Shown in pieces: positions 7,840 to 16,166 of a stretch of 64,000 nucleotides of DNA. Location of the stretch: assembly GCF_003628755.1 (NCBI RefSeq), contig NZ_CP029256.1, positions 515,585-579,584 of the forward strand. The letters are read 5' to 3'. The notes under the pieces are model-generated. The model was given only the letters and a program-made list of their open reading frames with translations, had not been told where the DNA came from and did no database searches. The number at the start of each line of letters is the position of its first letter. The first letter of the stretch is position 1. A program made the position numbers and the translations under genes. The stretch is from Christensenella minuta. GTDB taxonomy: Bacteria; Bacillota; Clostridia; Christensenellales; Christensenellaceae.

Positions 7840-9090
7840 ATGGATAAAAAACGCGAGAAAAAGTATTTGGAGCTTGATCCCGAAGTGAAGGAAGCGGTTT
7901 ATGCCGACCTGAAACGTAAGCAGGATGAAATGTACGAGTGCGCGACGCGGGACAAATGCTCGATGCGGCGGGAAAAGGAAACCTTTCGCGTCCAGCGTCC
8001 GAATTTTGCGAAGGACAGTGAGCGTATTCTTTATTGCCGCTATTTTAACCGCTATGCAGACAAGACGCAGGTATTCTCCCTCTATAAGAACGACGATATT
8101 ACGCGGCGCATTCTGCATGTACAGCTTGTTTCGCGGATCGCCCGCAATATCGGCCGTATGCTGAACCTGAACCTTGACCTGATCGAGGCGATTGCCCTTG
8201 GTCACGATCTCGGACATACGCCGTTCGGACACGCGGGAGAACGCTTCCTCTCCAAGCTTTACCATGCGAATACGGGACGCTATTTCAACCATAACGTACA
8301 CAGCGCGCGTATTTTGGATAAAGTGCTGTCTTTAAACCTCAGCCTTCAGGTGCTGAACGGTATACTGTGCCATAACGGAGAGAAGGTGAGCGGCGAATAC
8401 AAACCGCGTGGATACCGTTCCCGGGATGCTGTAGGAGCGTTCGAGGAATTTGAACGCCAGATGGAGGAGTGCTATACGGAAGCCGGCGCGGTAGGCAAGC
8501 TGGTGCCCGCAACGCTCGAAGGGTGCGTAGTGCGCCTTGCGGATGTGATCGCGTATCTGGGAAAGGACCGGCAGGACGCGCAGATCCTGAAAATCGGCGT
8601 GCAGGAGCCGTTTTCGGAAAATAATGTGCTGGGGTCTACCAATTCCGATTTTATCAACAACATTATTACCAATGTGGTGTCGAACAGCTACGGAAAACCC
8701 TATATCAAGCTGGATGAAGAGTATGCTGCGGCGCTGGCTTATGAAAAACAAGTGAACTTTAAACGGATTTACGGCCCGCAGGATAAAAACGAGCCTTATC
8801 CCACGATCCGTAAAATGTTTGCACGCGTATACGATAAATTACTGGAGGACTTTGTAAAAGGAGACCAGGGTTCCCCCATTTTCCGCCATCATATCAACCA
8901 TGTATACAGTGGATTTTCGCGGGCGGAGGGCCTCAAGGAAGCCTATTTGCAGGAAGAACCGAACCAGGTGGTGGTAGATTATATCGCGAGCATGACGGAC
9001 GATTATTTTTTGGACCTCCATGCGGTTTTATTCCCGGATGCCCCCAAGCTCGAATATATTTCTTATTTCTCCGGGAAAAAGCGCCAATAA
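7840..9090 (+). CDS. dgt: dNTP triphosphohydrolase, HD superfamily
   Basis: Predicted to cleave dGTP or other dNTPs to the nucleoside and triphosphate. The 416 residues contain the HD-domain metal site GHDLGHTPFGH near residue 120 and a conserved dgt-type lead-in (RRILHVQLVSRIARNIGR). The ATG at 7840 begins MDKKREKK and follows CACGAGGACA; the longer in-frame ORF back to 7720 crosses the promoter and is not coding. The monomeric dgt-like clade fits the length. Specificity among dNTPs is unknown. Confidence 0.9.
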   Translation: MDKKREKKYLELDPEVKEAVYADLKRKQDEMYECATRDKCSMRREKETFRVQRPNFAKDSERILYCRYFNRYADKTQVFSLYKNDDITRRILHVQLVSRIARNIGRMLNLNLDLIEAIALGHDLGHTPFGHAGERFLSKLYHANTGRYFNHNVHSARILDKVLSLNLSLQVLNGILCHNGEKVSGEYKPRGYRSRDAVGAFEEFERQMEECYTEAGAVGKLVPATLEGCVVRLADVIAYLGKDRQDAQILKIGVQEPFSENNVLGSTNSDFINNIITNVVSNSYGKPYIKLDEEYAAALAYEKQVNFKRIYGPQDKNEPYPTIRKMFARVYDKLLEDFVKGDQGSPIFRHHINHVYSGFSRAEGLKEAYLQEEPNQVVVDYIASMTDDYFLDLHAVLFPDAPKLEYISYFSGKKRQ

Positions 9091-9169
9091 GGTTTAGTTG
9101 GGAGCGCGCGTGTTTATTAAAAAATCACAGATGGCAGCGTCTGAATTTTTTGAATAAGGGGAAACGGTA

Positions 9170-9553
9170 ATGGAAGAAAAGGTAATCTTTTACAGATGTG
9201 AATTATGCGGAAATATTGTTGAAATGGTGAAGGACGGCGGCGGGCAGCTCGTATGCTGCGGCAAGCCGATGGTGAAGCTTGAACCCAATACGGTGGATGC
9301 GGCGCAGGAGAAGCATGTGCCCGTCTATGAGAAAAACGGCGATGTTATTTCCGTGCAGGTAGGGAGCGTGGAACATCCCATGCTTGACGAGCATCATATC
9401 GAATGGATTGCGGTAGAGACGCCCGACTCGATCCAGCGCCACGTACTGAAACCGGGCGAGCATCCGAGAGCGGATTTTCATGTTGATTCGGATGAATTCG
9501 TTATTTTTGAATATTGCAATCTTCACGGCCTTTGGAAAGCACATTCAAAATAA
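9170..9553 (+). CDS. Desulfoferrodoxin (superoxide reductase)
   Basis: Reduces superoxide to hydrogen peroxide without making oxygen, a protective enzyme of anaerobes. The 127 residues show both iron sites: an N-terminal desulforedoxin-like Fe(Cys)4 module (CELCG and the adjacent pair CCGKPM) and a C-terminal Fe(His)4Cys site with histidines in EKHVP, EHPMLDEHHIEW and the final FEYCNLHGLW, whose Cys and His are the axial and equatorial ligands. This is the two-centre type. It has no obvious partner gene; a rubredoxin elsewhere would supply electrons. Confidence 0.96.
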   Translation: MEEKVIFYRCELCGNIVEMVKDGGGQLVCCGKPMVKLEPNTVDAAQEKHVPVYEKNGDVISVQVGSVEHPMLDEHHIEWIAVETPDSIQRHVLKPGEHPRADFHVDSDEFVIFEYCNLHGLWKAHSK

Positions 9554-9563
9554 TGCGGCAATA

Positions 9564-9590
9564 AAAAAACCGGCGGCAAGCCGGTTTTTT
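9564..9590. terminator. Bidirectional terminator
   Basis: AAAAAACCGGC (9564-9574) pairs with GCCGGTTTTTT (9580-9590) around GGCAA. It ends desulfoferrodoxin on the plus strand and is placed to end the convergent membrane-protein gene on the minus strand. Confidence 0.9.
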
Positions 9591-9601
9591 GTTGCCTTTC
9601 T

Positions 9602-10159
9602 TTATGCTGCGGGAAAGCCGAACGAACCCGTAACGGAATCCTGAAACAGCGGAATATGGGGCGGAAACGCCGTGAAGAAAAGCTCCATCGCAAGGACGGC
9701 AAAGAACAGGAGCAGAGCCAAAAGAAAATATTGCTCGTAACCCCGTTCTGAGGTATAAATCCGGTAAGAAACGATAAAAGCGATGATCGTAAGCACAAAG
9801 GTAAAGATGATATCTACAATCAGGCTTTCCACGCCGAACATGCCGGAATACGTATAGAAAAATGTAATCATCAGCAGCAGAATAAGCCCCATAGAGGCGG
9901 CCTTGGCAATGAGAAAACGCTGAAAATCGGGCTTCAAAATAAAATATTCTGCAATTGCGTAAAAGAGGAATGGAAAATAGACGATCTTGGTATGCTCCCA
10001 TACGCTTTCATTGACCGCCGCGAACATCCCGACAAATAGGTTGCCGCCCGACCATTCAAAAAGAAAATGGAATACAGGCGCCAGTATACAGACCGCTATA
10101 GCACCGATTATTTCATACCGCCTCAACAGACTCTTGTCCCGCAATCGAATTTGGTTCAT
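9602..10159 (-). CDS. Integral membrane protein, DUF6512-like
   Basis: A 185-residue protein with about five hydrophobic segments, starting near residues 17-38, 55-75, 84-102, 111-132 and 145-163. Between the first two is a conserved-looking stretch NESVWEHTKIVYFPF with Trp, His and charged residues facing a membrane edge. The general pattern resembles the DUF6512 family; that assignment is from memory of the motif, not a search. The start ATG follows GGAGG 8 bases upstream. Function unknown. Confidence 0.75.
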   Translation of the reverse strand: MNQIRLRDKSLLRRYEIIGAIAVCILAPVFHFLFEWSGGNLFVGMFAAVNESVWEHTKIVYFPFLFYAIAEYFILKPDFQRFLIAKAASMGLILLLMITFFYTYSGMFGVESLIVDIIFTFVLTIIAFIVSYRIYTSERGYEQYFLLALLLFFAVLAMELFFTAFPPHIPLFQDSVTGSFGFPAA

Positions 10160-10405
10160 GATAAAATGCCTCCGAAGTTTTTATTACAGCACTTTACTTT
10201 GAATTAATATAATAAGGAATGCTGCATGCTTATGCAACAAAGAATACGCAACCCAAACGTTTTAGTTGTGAGATTCTTTATTACAGAAGCGATAAGAATA
10301 TGATACCCACGTTTTCATGCTAATAAGCAATTTTATGTTTCAAACAACGGGCGGGATGCGCTATAATAAAAAAGTATGATACATGATATAAGAAAGGAAA
10401 CTTAT
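10160..10405. other. Intergenic region between divergent genes
   Basis: A 246-base AT-rich gap between the DUF6512-like gene (minus) and the methyltransferase-like gene (plus). TATAAT at 10362-10367, with a weak TTCAAA -35 at 10339-10344, is the likely promoter for the plus-strand gene. I see no ORF, repeat or RNA element in the rest. Confidence 0.5.
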
Positions 10406-11656
10406 ATGAATCTAGCGGAAAAATGCAGAAACAGGGTACTTATCTATGATGGCTCAAAGGGAGTAATGCTTCAACTTAAGGGCCTTTCGGGCGGAGACAG
10501 CGCCGAGGAATGGAATCTGACGCATCCGGAAAAGGTGAAAGAAGTGTATGGAAGCTATATTGCCGCCGGAGCCGATGTTATCCAAACGAATACATTTTGC
10601 GCAAACGCGCCGTCGCTGCAAAACCATGGACTGGAAGATAAACTTTATGAGATCAACTACGAAGGGGCGCGGCTTGCTCTTTCGTGTGCGGAAGGCACTG
10701 GCGTAGCGGTGGCGGCTTCCGCCGGCCCAACCGGTCAATTTTTTCAGCCGGCGGGGGACATGACCTTTGATTCGATGGTTGAGGTCTTCCGGCAGCAGCT
10801 TAGGCCCATGAAAGAGGCGGGCGTTTCCATCGTGAATTTTGAAACGTTTACCGACCTGAATGAAATGAGGGCGGCAATTGTCGCGGCAAAGGAGCTGGGC
10901 GGCCTCGAGATTATCTCCAGTATGACGTTCGAGGGAGAACGGACGATGTCCGGGAATACGCCGTCAGCGTGCGCTGTTACCTGTGCGGCTCTCGGTGCGG
11001 ATATCGTGGGCGCAAATTGTTCAGGCGGGCCGGAGAGCCTTTTAGAGCCTATTCATGAAATGGGAGCGGCCGTGGATATACCGCTTTCCGTAAAGCCTAA
11101 TGCGGGACTCCCGGAGATGGAGTCGGGAGTGGCCGTTTTCAAGCAGCAGCCGGAGGATTTCGCCCGCTCCGCGGCAGGCTTTATCGGTAACGGAGTGCGT
11201 CTGATCGGCGGATGCTGCGGCAGCGGGCCGGATCACATCCGGGCGCTGCGCGAGGAGATAGACCATATGGAATTACCGCAGGGAGAGCGCCGTACAGAGC
11301 AGATGCTTGCATCCGCATACGAAGCGGTGCCGGTCAGCGGAATTAAAACCGTGGAGATGAATGTGCATACGGACGGTATCCTTGCAGGGATGCAGAGCGG
11401 GGATTATTATTGCCTGATGGATGCGATCCCGCAGGATGCGGGAGAAGCGGATGCCGTAATCCTGGATTTTGGAGGGATGGAGGCGGACTTTGATCTATGG
11501 AGTTTTACCTCAACACTGTGTATGTTCCTGAAGAAGCCGGTGATTGTAAAGGCCGGCAATGCCGAAGTGGCGGAAGGCTTCCTGCGGTATTATGCGGGAC
11601 GGGCGGGTCTTATGGCGGATGGCCTGAAAGAAACCTACGGGGCCATAAAATTGTAA
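10406..11656 (+). CDS. Homocysteine S-methyltransferase family protein with short C-terminal domain
   Basis: The first 300 residues form a homocysteine/betaine-type methyltransferase barrel with the zinc cysteines in GANCSGG and GGCCGSGP. The last 110 residues resemble only the first half of a MetH pterin-binding domain (ADAVILDFGG, then KPVIVKAGNAEVAEGFLRYY, like the MetH ILDVN and LQIDS...ALRYY pattern), with the acidic and Asn folate contacts missing. There is no B12 domain. At 416 residues it is half the length of clostridial MetH. It may methylate homocysteine or another thiol from a donor such as S-methylmethionine, or be an accessory chain. ATG 10406 follows AAAGGAA; an ATG at 10376 has no site. 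Confidence 0.8.
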   Translation: MNLAEKCRNRVLIYDGSKGVMLQLKGLSGGDSAEEWNLTHPEKVKEVYGSYIAAGADVIQTNTFCANAPSLQNHGLEDKLYEINYEGARLALSCAEGTGVAVAASAGPTGQFFQPAGDMTFDSMVEVFRQQLRPMKEAGVSIVNFETFTDLNEMRAAIVAAKELGGLEIISSMTFEGERTMSGNTPSACAVTCAALGADIVGANCSGGPESLLEPIHEMGAAVDIPLSVKPNAGLPEMESGVAVFKQQPEDFARSAAGFIGNGVRLIGGCCGSGPDHIRALREEIDHMELPQGERRTEQMLASAYEAVPVSGIKTVEMNVHTDGILAGMQSGDYYCLMDAIPQDAGEADAVILDFGGMEADFDLWSFTSTLCMFLKKPVIVKAGNAEVAEGFLRYYAGRAGLMADGLKETYGAIKL

Positions 11657-11660
11657 AGAA

Positions 11661-11696
11661 AAAGCCGCTGCACGAGCGAAATGCAGCGGCTTTTTT
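11661..11696. terminator. Bidirectional terminator
   Basis: AAAGCCGCTGCA (11661-11672) pairs with TGCAGCGGCTTT (11682-11693), with T-runs on both sides. It separates the convergent methyltransferase-like gene and pfkA. Confidence 0.92.
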
Positions 11697-11697
11697 G

Positions 11698-12774
11698 TCA
11701 GTCTCCCAGACAAATGCCAATATTGCGCGCCGCACGGACGATGTCGCTGTCCAGTGTGACCAGCTTCGTCTTTCCGGCAACGTCGGACAGTTTGTTTTCC
11801 GTGAGCCTTCCCTTTTGCAGGGCCACGGTATAGCCGAATTTTTTTTGATAGATCAGCTCCGCCGCCTGCACGCCGAATTTTGTCGAAAGCACACGGTCAT
11901 ATGCGCTGGGGCTGCCCCCGCGCTGGATATGGCCGGGAACCACAACGCGCGTTTCGATCCCGGTCGTTGCCTCAATCGCGTGGGCGAGCCGGGCCGATAC
12001 CGACGTAAAACCTTCGGCTGAACGTTTTTCGCGGATTTCTTTTCGCTTCAAATCCACCTCGTCGTTCCTGACCGCGCCTTCCGCGATGGCGACGATAGAG
12101 AAGGCTTTACCGCGCTCCGCGCGTTTCCGCACCGCTTCAATCACCGTCTCACGGTCGTAAGGAATCTCTGGGATCACCACAACATCCGCGCCGCCCGCAA
12201 CACCGGAATAAATTGTAAGCCATCCGGCCTTATTGCCCATCAGCTCCACCACCATCACACGGCCGTGACTTGCGGCTGTGGTATGGACGCGGTCGATCAC
12301 ATCCGTTGCGATATCGACGGCGGTATGAAAGCCAAAGGTAACATCTGTTCCCCAAAGGTCATTGTCGATGGTTTTCGGAAGACCAATGACATTGAGGCCC
12401 TCCTCGGAAAGAAGGTTCGCCGTCTTGTGCGTGCCGTTCCCGCCAAGCGTGCATAGGCAGTCGAGCCCCATTTTCTCGTAATTTTTCATCATGCTCGATA
12501 CCTTATCAACGTTGTCGTCGCCGATTTTGCGCATATCCTTGAACGGAGTGCGCGCCGTGCCGAGGATCGTGCCGCCCAGCGTCAAGATACCTGAGAATTC
12601 GCTTTTGTCCATAACGCGGTAATCGCCCTTGATAAGGCCGGAATAACCGTCGGCAATGCCGATGATCTCTACGCCCTCCATGCGGTCGTATGCGGCGCGC
12701 GCAACGCCGCGGATCGCAGCGTTGAGCCCGGGGCAATCCCCGCCGCTCGTTAGGATGCCAATACGTTTCGTCAT
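11698..12774 (-). CDS. pfkA: 6-phosphofructokinase
   Basis: Phosphorylates fructose 6-phosphate to fructose 1,6-bisphosphate. The 358 residues carry GGDCPGLNA near residue 11, GGNGTHKTA near 105, the catalytic PKTIDNDLWGTD near 127 and PGHIQRGGSPSAYDR near 285. Gly at the position equivalent to E. coli Gly104 suggests ATP use, while Lys in PKTIDND (Gly in E. coli) is the residue found in PPi enzymes; this mixed pattern is known in group III enzymes that use ATP. The start ATG overlaps the thioesterase stop (ATGA), so translation is coupled. Confidence 0.94.
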   Translation of the reverse strand: MTKRIGILTSGGDCPGLNAAIRGVARAAYDRMEGVEIIGIADGYSGLIKGDYRVMDKSEFSGILTLGGTILGTARTPFKDMRKIGDDNVDKVSSMMKNYEKMGLDCLCTLGGNGTHKTANLLSEEGLNVIGLPKTIDNDLWGTDVTFGFHTAVDIATDVIDRVHTTAASHGRVMVVELMGNKAGWLTIYSGVAGGADVVVIPEIPYDRETVIEAVRKRAERGKAFSIVAIAEGAVRNDEVDLKRKEIREKRSAEGFTSVSARLAHAIEATTGIETRVVVPGHIQRGGSPSAYDRVLSTKFGVQAAELIYQKKFGYTVALQKGRLTENKLSDVAGKTKLVTLDSDIVRAARNIGICLGD

Positions 12775-13520
12775 AATCTAATCCCCCCCTTTTCCCAAAT
12801 AACGGAAGCGTCAAACACTGTTTTGCCTTCCGTTTTTCCACAGATATAAGATACGCCGTCCGCATCCCTGCGGTACAGGTCCACCGGCTGGCCCATATAG
12901 GCTTCGGCAATAAAATTGATCCTGAAATCGCGGATGGAATGATGCCTCAGGGTATCGAGATCAAAAAGCTCACAGATCCAGTCGGCATACTTCGCGTTGT
13001 TGAGATGGCTGTTCATATCCACTTCGCTGTACGCCACTGTACGCGTGCGGATAAGCTCCATATCGTCGGGAAGCTTGATCTTGCCGGGGTCGGGGAGGGC
13101 AGCGCCATGGGAAAGGTCGTAAGGATAATTCTCGCCGATATCCCCGGTACGGCAGAGGAAACGGCCCTTGATATTAAACAGCACCCACAGGGAAGTGGCG
13201 CGTCCCAGCTCTTCCCCCTGTGCATCGAAAAACATGGTGTGGCGCACAAAAAAGAGGCGTGTGGGCTTGCCCGGCCATGTCACGACCCGGATATCATCCA
13301 TAAGGTCTGGATAACGTTTCATTTCAAGGTGCAGGCGGGTGAGCATCCATGCCATTCCGCGTTCCTCCACCAGTTCCTTCCTGCCGCAATGAACGGCGAT
13401 GGCGTGGTCTTCGGCAATTTCCTGCATGCGTGTGAGGATGGCCGACGGCCTCCATTTTCCCCGCGTATCCACATCGTAAGCGCGTATCGTATAGTCTTGC
13501 TCCAACTTGGTAATAGTCAT
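12771..13520 (-). CDS. Acyl-ACP thioesterase
   Basis: Releases fatty acids from acyl-carrier protein. The 249 residues form two hotdog halves. The N-terminal half has the FatA-like start (YTIRAYDVDTRGKWRPSAI), and the C-terminal half holds the active-site region YSEVDMNSHLNNAKYADW with the Asn/His pair. Length and motifs match the bacterial FatA/FatB-like family of anaerobes. It shares four bases with pfkA (ATGA) and is transcribed first; why the two are coupled is unclear. The start ATG follows GGAGAG. A TATAAT-like -10 lies at 13557-13562 on the minus strand. Confidence 0.9.
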   Translation of the reverse strand: MTITKLEQDYTIRAYDVDTRGKWRPSAILTRMQEIAEDHAIAVHCGRKELVEERGMAWMLTRLHLEMKRYPDLMDDIRVVTWPGKPTRLFFVRHTMFFDAQGEELGRATSLWVLFNIKGRFLCRTGDIGENYPYDLSHGAALPDPGKIKLPDDMELIRTRTVAYSEVDMNSHLNNAKYADWICELFDLDTLRHHSIRDFRINFIAEAYMGQPVDLYRRDADGVSYICGKTEGKTVFDASVIWEKGGIRL

Positions 13521-13596
13521 TTTGAATCTCTCCAGGATGCGATATTTTATGTTACTATTATACTAACACTTCATTTCAAAAAATGAAAGAAAAACA

Positions 13597-13622
13597 AAAG
13601 CCAGCCATGTGGCTGGCTTTTT
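13597..13622 (-). terminator. Terminator after the amino-acid ABC operon
   Basis: AAAGCCAGC (13597-13605) pairs with GCTGGCTTT (13612-13620). On the minus strand it is followed by TTTTGTTTTT, which ends the transporter operon before the thioesterase gene. Confidence 0.85.
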
Positions 13623-13631
13623 TCAGCGCCT

Positions 13632-14393
13632 TTATACGCTTAAAAGCTTGTCAAGGAAGGCGCGGATACGCGCTTCCTTCGGATTCACCAGAAGTTCTTC
13701 CGGTGTGCCGCGTTCCAATATCCGCCCATCGTCCATAAATACTACCTGGCTTGCGACTTCCTTGGCAAAGCCCATTTCGTGGGTGACGATCAGCATCGTC
13801 ATATGTTCTGCCGCGAGCTCCTTGATAACCTGCAGCACTTCGCCTGTAAGCTCTGGATCAAGCGCAGAGGTCGGCTCGTCAAAGCACAGGATATCAGGAT
13901 CCATGGCGAGCGCCCGGGCAATCGCCACACGCTGGCTCTGGCCGCCGGAAAGTTCGCAGGGATAGGCGTCTGCACGATCTGCCAGTCCTACCTTTTTCAG
14001 CAGATCCATTGCGGCCGCTTCCGCTTTTTCCTTTGGAATGCGGTCCACGTTCATTGGTGCCAGCGTCAGGTTTTCCAATACATTGAGGTGGGGAAACAGA
14101 TTGAAATTCTGAAACACCATGCCAAGATGCAGGCGTGCGTCGCGCAGCTGCTCGTCAGGGAGGTATTCAGTCGTCCCATCTTTCTCTTCGGCAATGGTAA
14201 TGCCGTCAAGGATGATCTTGCCTTTTTCCGCTCGTTCCAAACAATTAATACAACGCAGCAGGGTGGACTTTCCGCTGCCAGACGGTCCGATAATCGCCAT
14301 GGTTTCGCCTTTTTCGAGGGAAAGATCCACATCCTTTAAGACGTGTGTGCCACCAAAACTCTTGTTCAGTTTGCTTACTTCGAGTACGCTCAT
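13632..14393 (-). CDS. Polar amino acid ABC transporter ATP-binding protein
   Basis: Cytoplasmic ATPase of an amino-acid importer (GlnQ/ArtP type), 253 residues. It has Walker [10 protein letters not shown] near residue 36, the Q-loop in [12 protein letters not shown], signature [15 protein letters not shown] near 150, Walker [16 protein letters not shown] and the switch His in [13 protein letters not shown] use ATG 14393, which follows AAGGTG; GTG 14402 is also possible with AGGA upstream. It lies 10 bases after the permease, in the operon binding protein-permease-ATPase. The amino acid carried cannot be told from sequence. Confidence 0.94.
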   Translation of the reverse strand: MSVLEVSKLNKSFGGTHVLKDVDLSLEKGETMAIIGPSGSGKSTLLRCINCLERAEKGKIILDGITIAEEKDGTTEYLPDEQLRDARLHLGMVFQNFNLFPHLNVLENLTLAPMNVDRIPKEKAEAAAMDLLKKVGLADRADAYPCELSGGQSQRVAIARALAMDPDILCFDEPTSALDPELTGEVLQVIKELAAEHMTMLIVTHEMGFAKEVASQVVFMDDGRILERGTPEELLVNPKEARIRAFLDKLLSV

Positions 14394-14403
14394 ATGGTTC
14401 ACC

Positions 14404-15045
14404 TTAAATCCTGTAATAATTCATGCGCTTTTCGATCTTTTTCAGTACGAGAGATACGATCGCATTGATAGCCAGATAGAAAACTGCCGCCGCGACCAAT
14501 GGCATGATATTGGCCTCGCGCATGGATGCGGAATATGCGATCTTTAGCAAATCGCCGAGGGCGATGATGCTCACAAGGGCCGTATCCTTTACAAGATTGA
14601 TTACCTCGTTCCCAAGGGAGGGAAGTACGATCTTAAATACCTGGGGGATTACAATCTTGCGCATTGTAAGGCCGCGGGAAAGCCCGAGAACGGAGGCGGC
14701 CTCATATTGGCCGCGGTTGATGGACTGGATACCGCCGCGGAAAATTTCGCTGAAATAGGCCGTATAATTGAGCACAAAAGAGAGAAGCGCAGATTCAAAC
14801 CGCCCGATATGGATGCCCGCCAGATTGAGGCCGAAATACATAAATAGTACCTGAAGGATGAGGGGCGTACCGCGCATGACCACCAGATAAATATTATAGA
14901 TGAATTTAGCAGGTTTGCTTTTCCCGAGACTTACATGCGAGCCGAGAAATCCGAGCGGAATCGAACAAACCAGCGTCAGCGCGAATAATGCCAAGGTTAC
15001 GCCAAGACCCTGGGCAAGCTCTGCAAATGTACCAAGAATGTTCAT
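14404..15045 (-). CDS. Polar amino acid ABC transporter permease
   Basis: Membrane subunit of the importer, 213 residues with about five membrane segments. It has the His/Glu/Gln/Arg/opine-type permease signature: [10 protein letters not shown] near residue 58 and the EAA loop [20 protein letters not shown] near 115-135, which contacts the ATPase. The one permease gene suggests a homodimeric channel. It is separated from the binding-protein gene by an 80-base gap containing a hairpin, and from the ATPase gene by about 10 bases. Confidence 0.94.
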   Translation of the reverse strand: MNILGTFAELAQGLGVTLALFALTLVCSIPLGFLGSHVSLGKSKPAKFIYNIYLVVMRGTPLILQVLFMYFGLNLAGIHIGRFESALLSFVLNYTAYFSEIFRGGIQSINRGQYEAASVLGLSRGLTMRKIVIPQVFKIVLPSLGNEVINLVKDTALVSIIALGDLLKIAYSASMREANIMPLVAAAVFYLAINAIVSLVLKKIEKRMNYYRI

Positions 15046-15076
15046 AATGATACCTCTGATTCAAAAGATGAAAAAT

Positions 15077-15103
15077 CGGGCAGTATCGCGAAACACTGCC
15101 CGG
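15077..15103 (-). other. Intercistronic hairpin after the binding-protein gene
   Basis: CGGGCAGT (15077-15084) pairs with ACTGCCCG (15095-15102) and lacks a strong T-run. Such a hairpin behind a binding-protein gene usually stabilises its message or causes partial termination, so the binding protein is made in excess of the permease. Confidence 0.55.
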
Positions 15104-15124
15104 TTGATTCGGTTGCCGTAAAAT

Positions 15125-15988
15125 TTAGAAGGTGGTAACGTCCTTGCCAAACCATTTCTCGCTCAGGTCGGCGGCGGTTCCGTCTTCTTTCATTTCACTA
15201 AGCGCCAGCATGATAGCGTCATGCAGCGCCTGATCGGACTTCCTGAACCCGATGCCATACTGTTCGGGAGACAGCGTCTCTTCAAGTATAACATATTTAC
15301 CCGGCTCCTTGGCGAGGTAATAGTTCGCAACTACAAGGTCTACTGCAAGAGCGTCGGTCTGCCCGGAGGAAACGTCCATCAGCGCAGTTACGTTGTCCTT
15401 AAAGTCGATCTGCTCGCCGATAGAGGCAGCCAGTTCGGCATTGCTGGCAATTGCTTCCTGTGCGGAAGAGCCATCCTGAACCGCGACTTTTTTGCCCGCG
15501 AGGTCAGCAAGGGTCTTAATGGAGGAATCCGCAGGTACAACAACGACCTGTTCATTCTCCATATAGGGCTCGCTCATCAACACCTGCTCCTGACGTTCCG
15601 GGGTAATGGTGTATCCGTTCCAGATCATGTCGATGTTGCCGGATTCAAGCTCAAGCTCCTTTGCTTTCCAGTCGATTGCCTGAAGGTTGGCTTTTATGCC
15701 CATATGCTCGGCGACCGCCTGCGCAAGCTCAATATCAAACCCGGTCAGGTTGCCGTCCTCGTCCCGGAAGCCCATGGGCGGGAAGCTATCGTCGAGACCG
15801 ACGACAAATTCGCCTTTATCCATAACGTTTTTCAGGGATTCATCACCGTTTTTGGCGGCTTCTTCCCCCAGCTTTACATATTCTTCATTGGCGGCGGGGG
15901 CGTCTTCCCCGCTTGCCGCAGGCGCACATCCTGCAAAAACGGAAGCCGCAAGGACGGCCACGAGCGCAATCAACAATATTCTTTTCAT
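15125..15988 (-). CDS. Polar amino acid ABC transporter substrate-binding lipoprotein
   Basis: Captures an amino acid outside the membrane for the importer that follows. The 287 residues begin with a lipoprotein signal ending in VFAGC (Cys21) and then show the SBP family 3 fold: GEFVVGLDDSFPPMGFRD near residue 62, GFDIELAQAVAEHMG, and DMIWNGYTITPERQ near 117. The start ATG follows AAGGAGAAGG. First gene of a three-gene operon with a good promoter upstream. Confidence 0.94.
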   Translation of the reverse strand: MKRILLIALVAVLAASVFAGCAPAASGEDAPAANEEYVKLGEEAAKNGDESLKNVMDKGEFVVGLDDSFPPMGFRDEDGNLTGFDIELAQAVAEHMGIKANLQAIDWKAKELELESGNIDMIWNGYTITPERQEQVLMSEPYMENEQVVVVPADSSIKTLADLAGKKVAVQDGSSAQEAIASNAELAASIGEQIDFKDNVTALMDVSSGQTDALAVDLVVANYYLAKEPGKYVILEETLSPEQYGIGFRKSDQALHDAIMLALSEMKEDGTAADLSEKWFGKDVTTF

Positions 15989-16022
15989 TTCATTCCTTCT
16001 CCTTGTGCCATAATTTTAGGTT

Positions 16023-16059
16023 ACGATGATATTATAATTCATCGTGGTAAATTAGTAAA
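16023..16059 (-). promoter_or_regulatory. Promoter and palindrome of the amino-acid ABC operon
   Basis: On the minus strand TTTACT and TATAAT (plus-strand 16054-16059 and 16031-16036) have a 17-base spacer. A perfect inverted repeat ACGATGA-N9-TCATCGT (16023-16045) is centred on the -10 element and would suit a dimeric repressor. The regulator is not identified. Confidence 0.6.
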
Positions 16060-16123
16060 GGGATAACTTAAAAAATACGGGACAAATATATGGTAAAAAG
16101 CGTCCCGGCAGACGGAGCAAAAA

Positions 16124-16155
16124 ATAAAAGCCGCTGCGTAAGCAGCGGCTTTTAT
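16124..16155 (-). terminator. Intrinsic terminator after the F420-ligase-like gene
   Basis: AAAAGCCGCTGC (16126-16137) pairs with GCAGCGGCTTTT (16142-16153) around GTAA. On the minus strand it continues into TTTTATTTTTT. Confidence 0.9.
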
Positions 16156-16166
16156 AAGGTCCTGTT

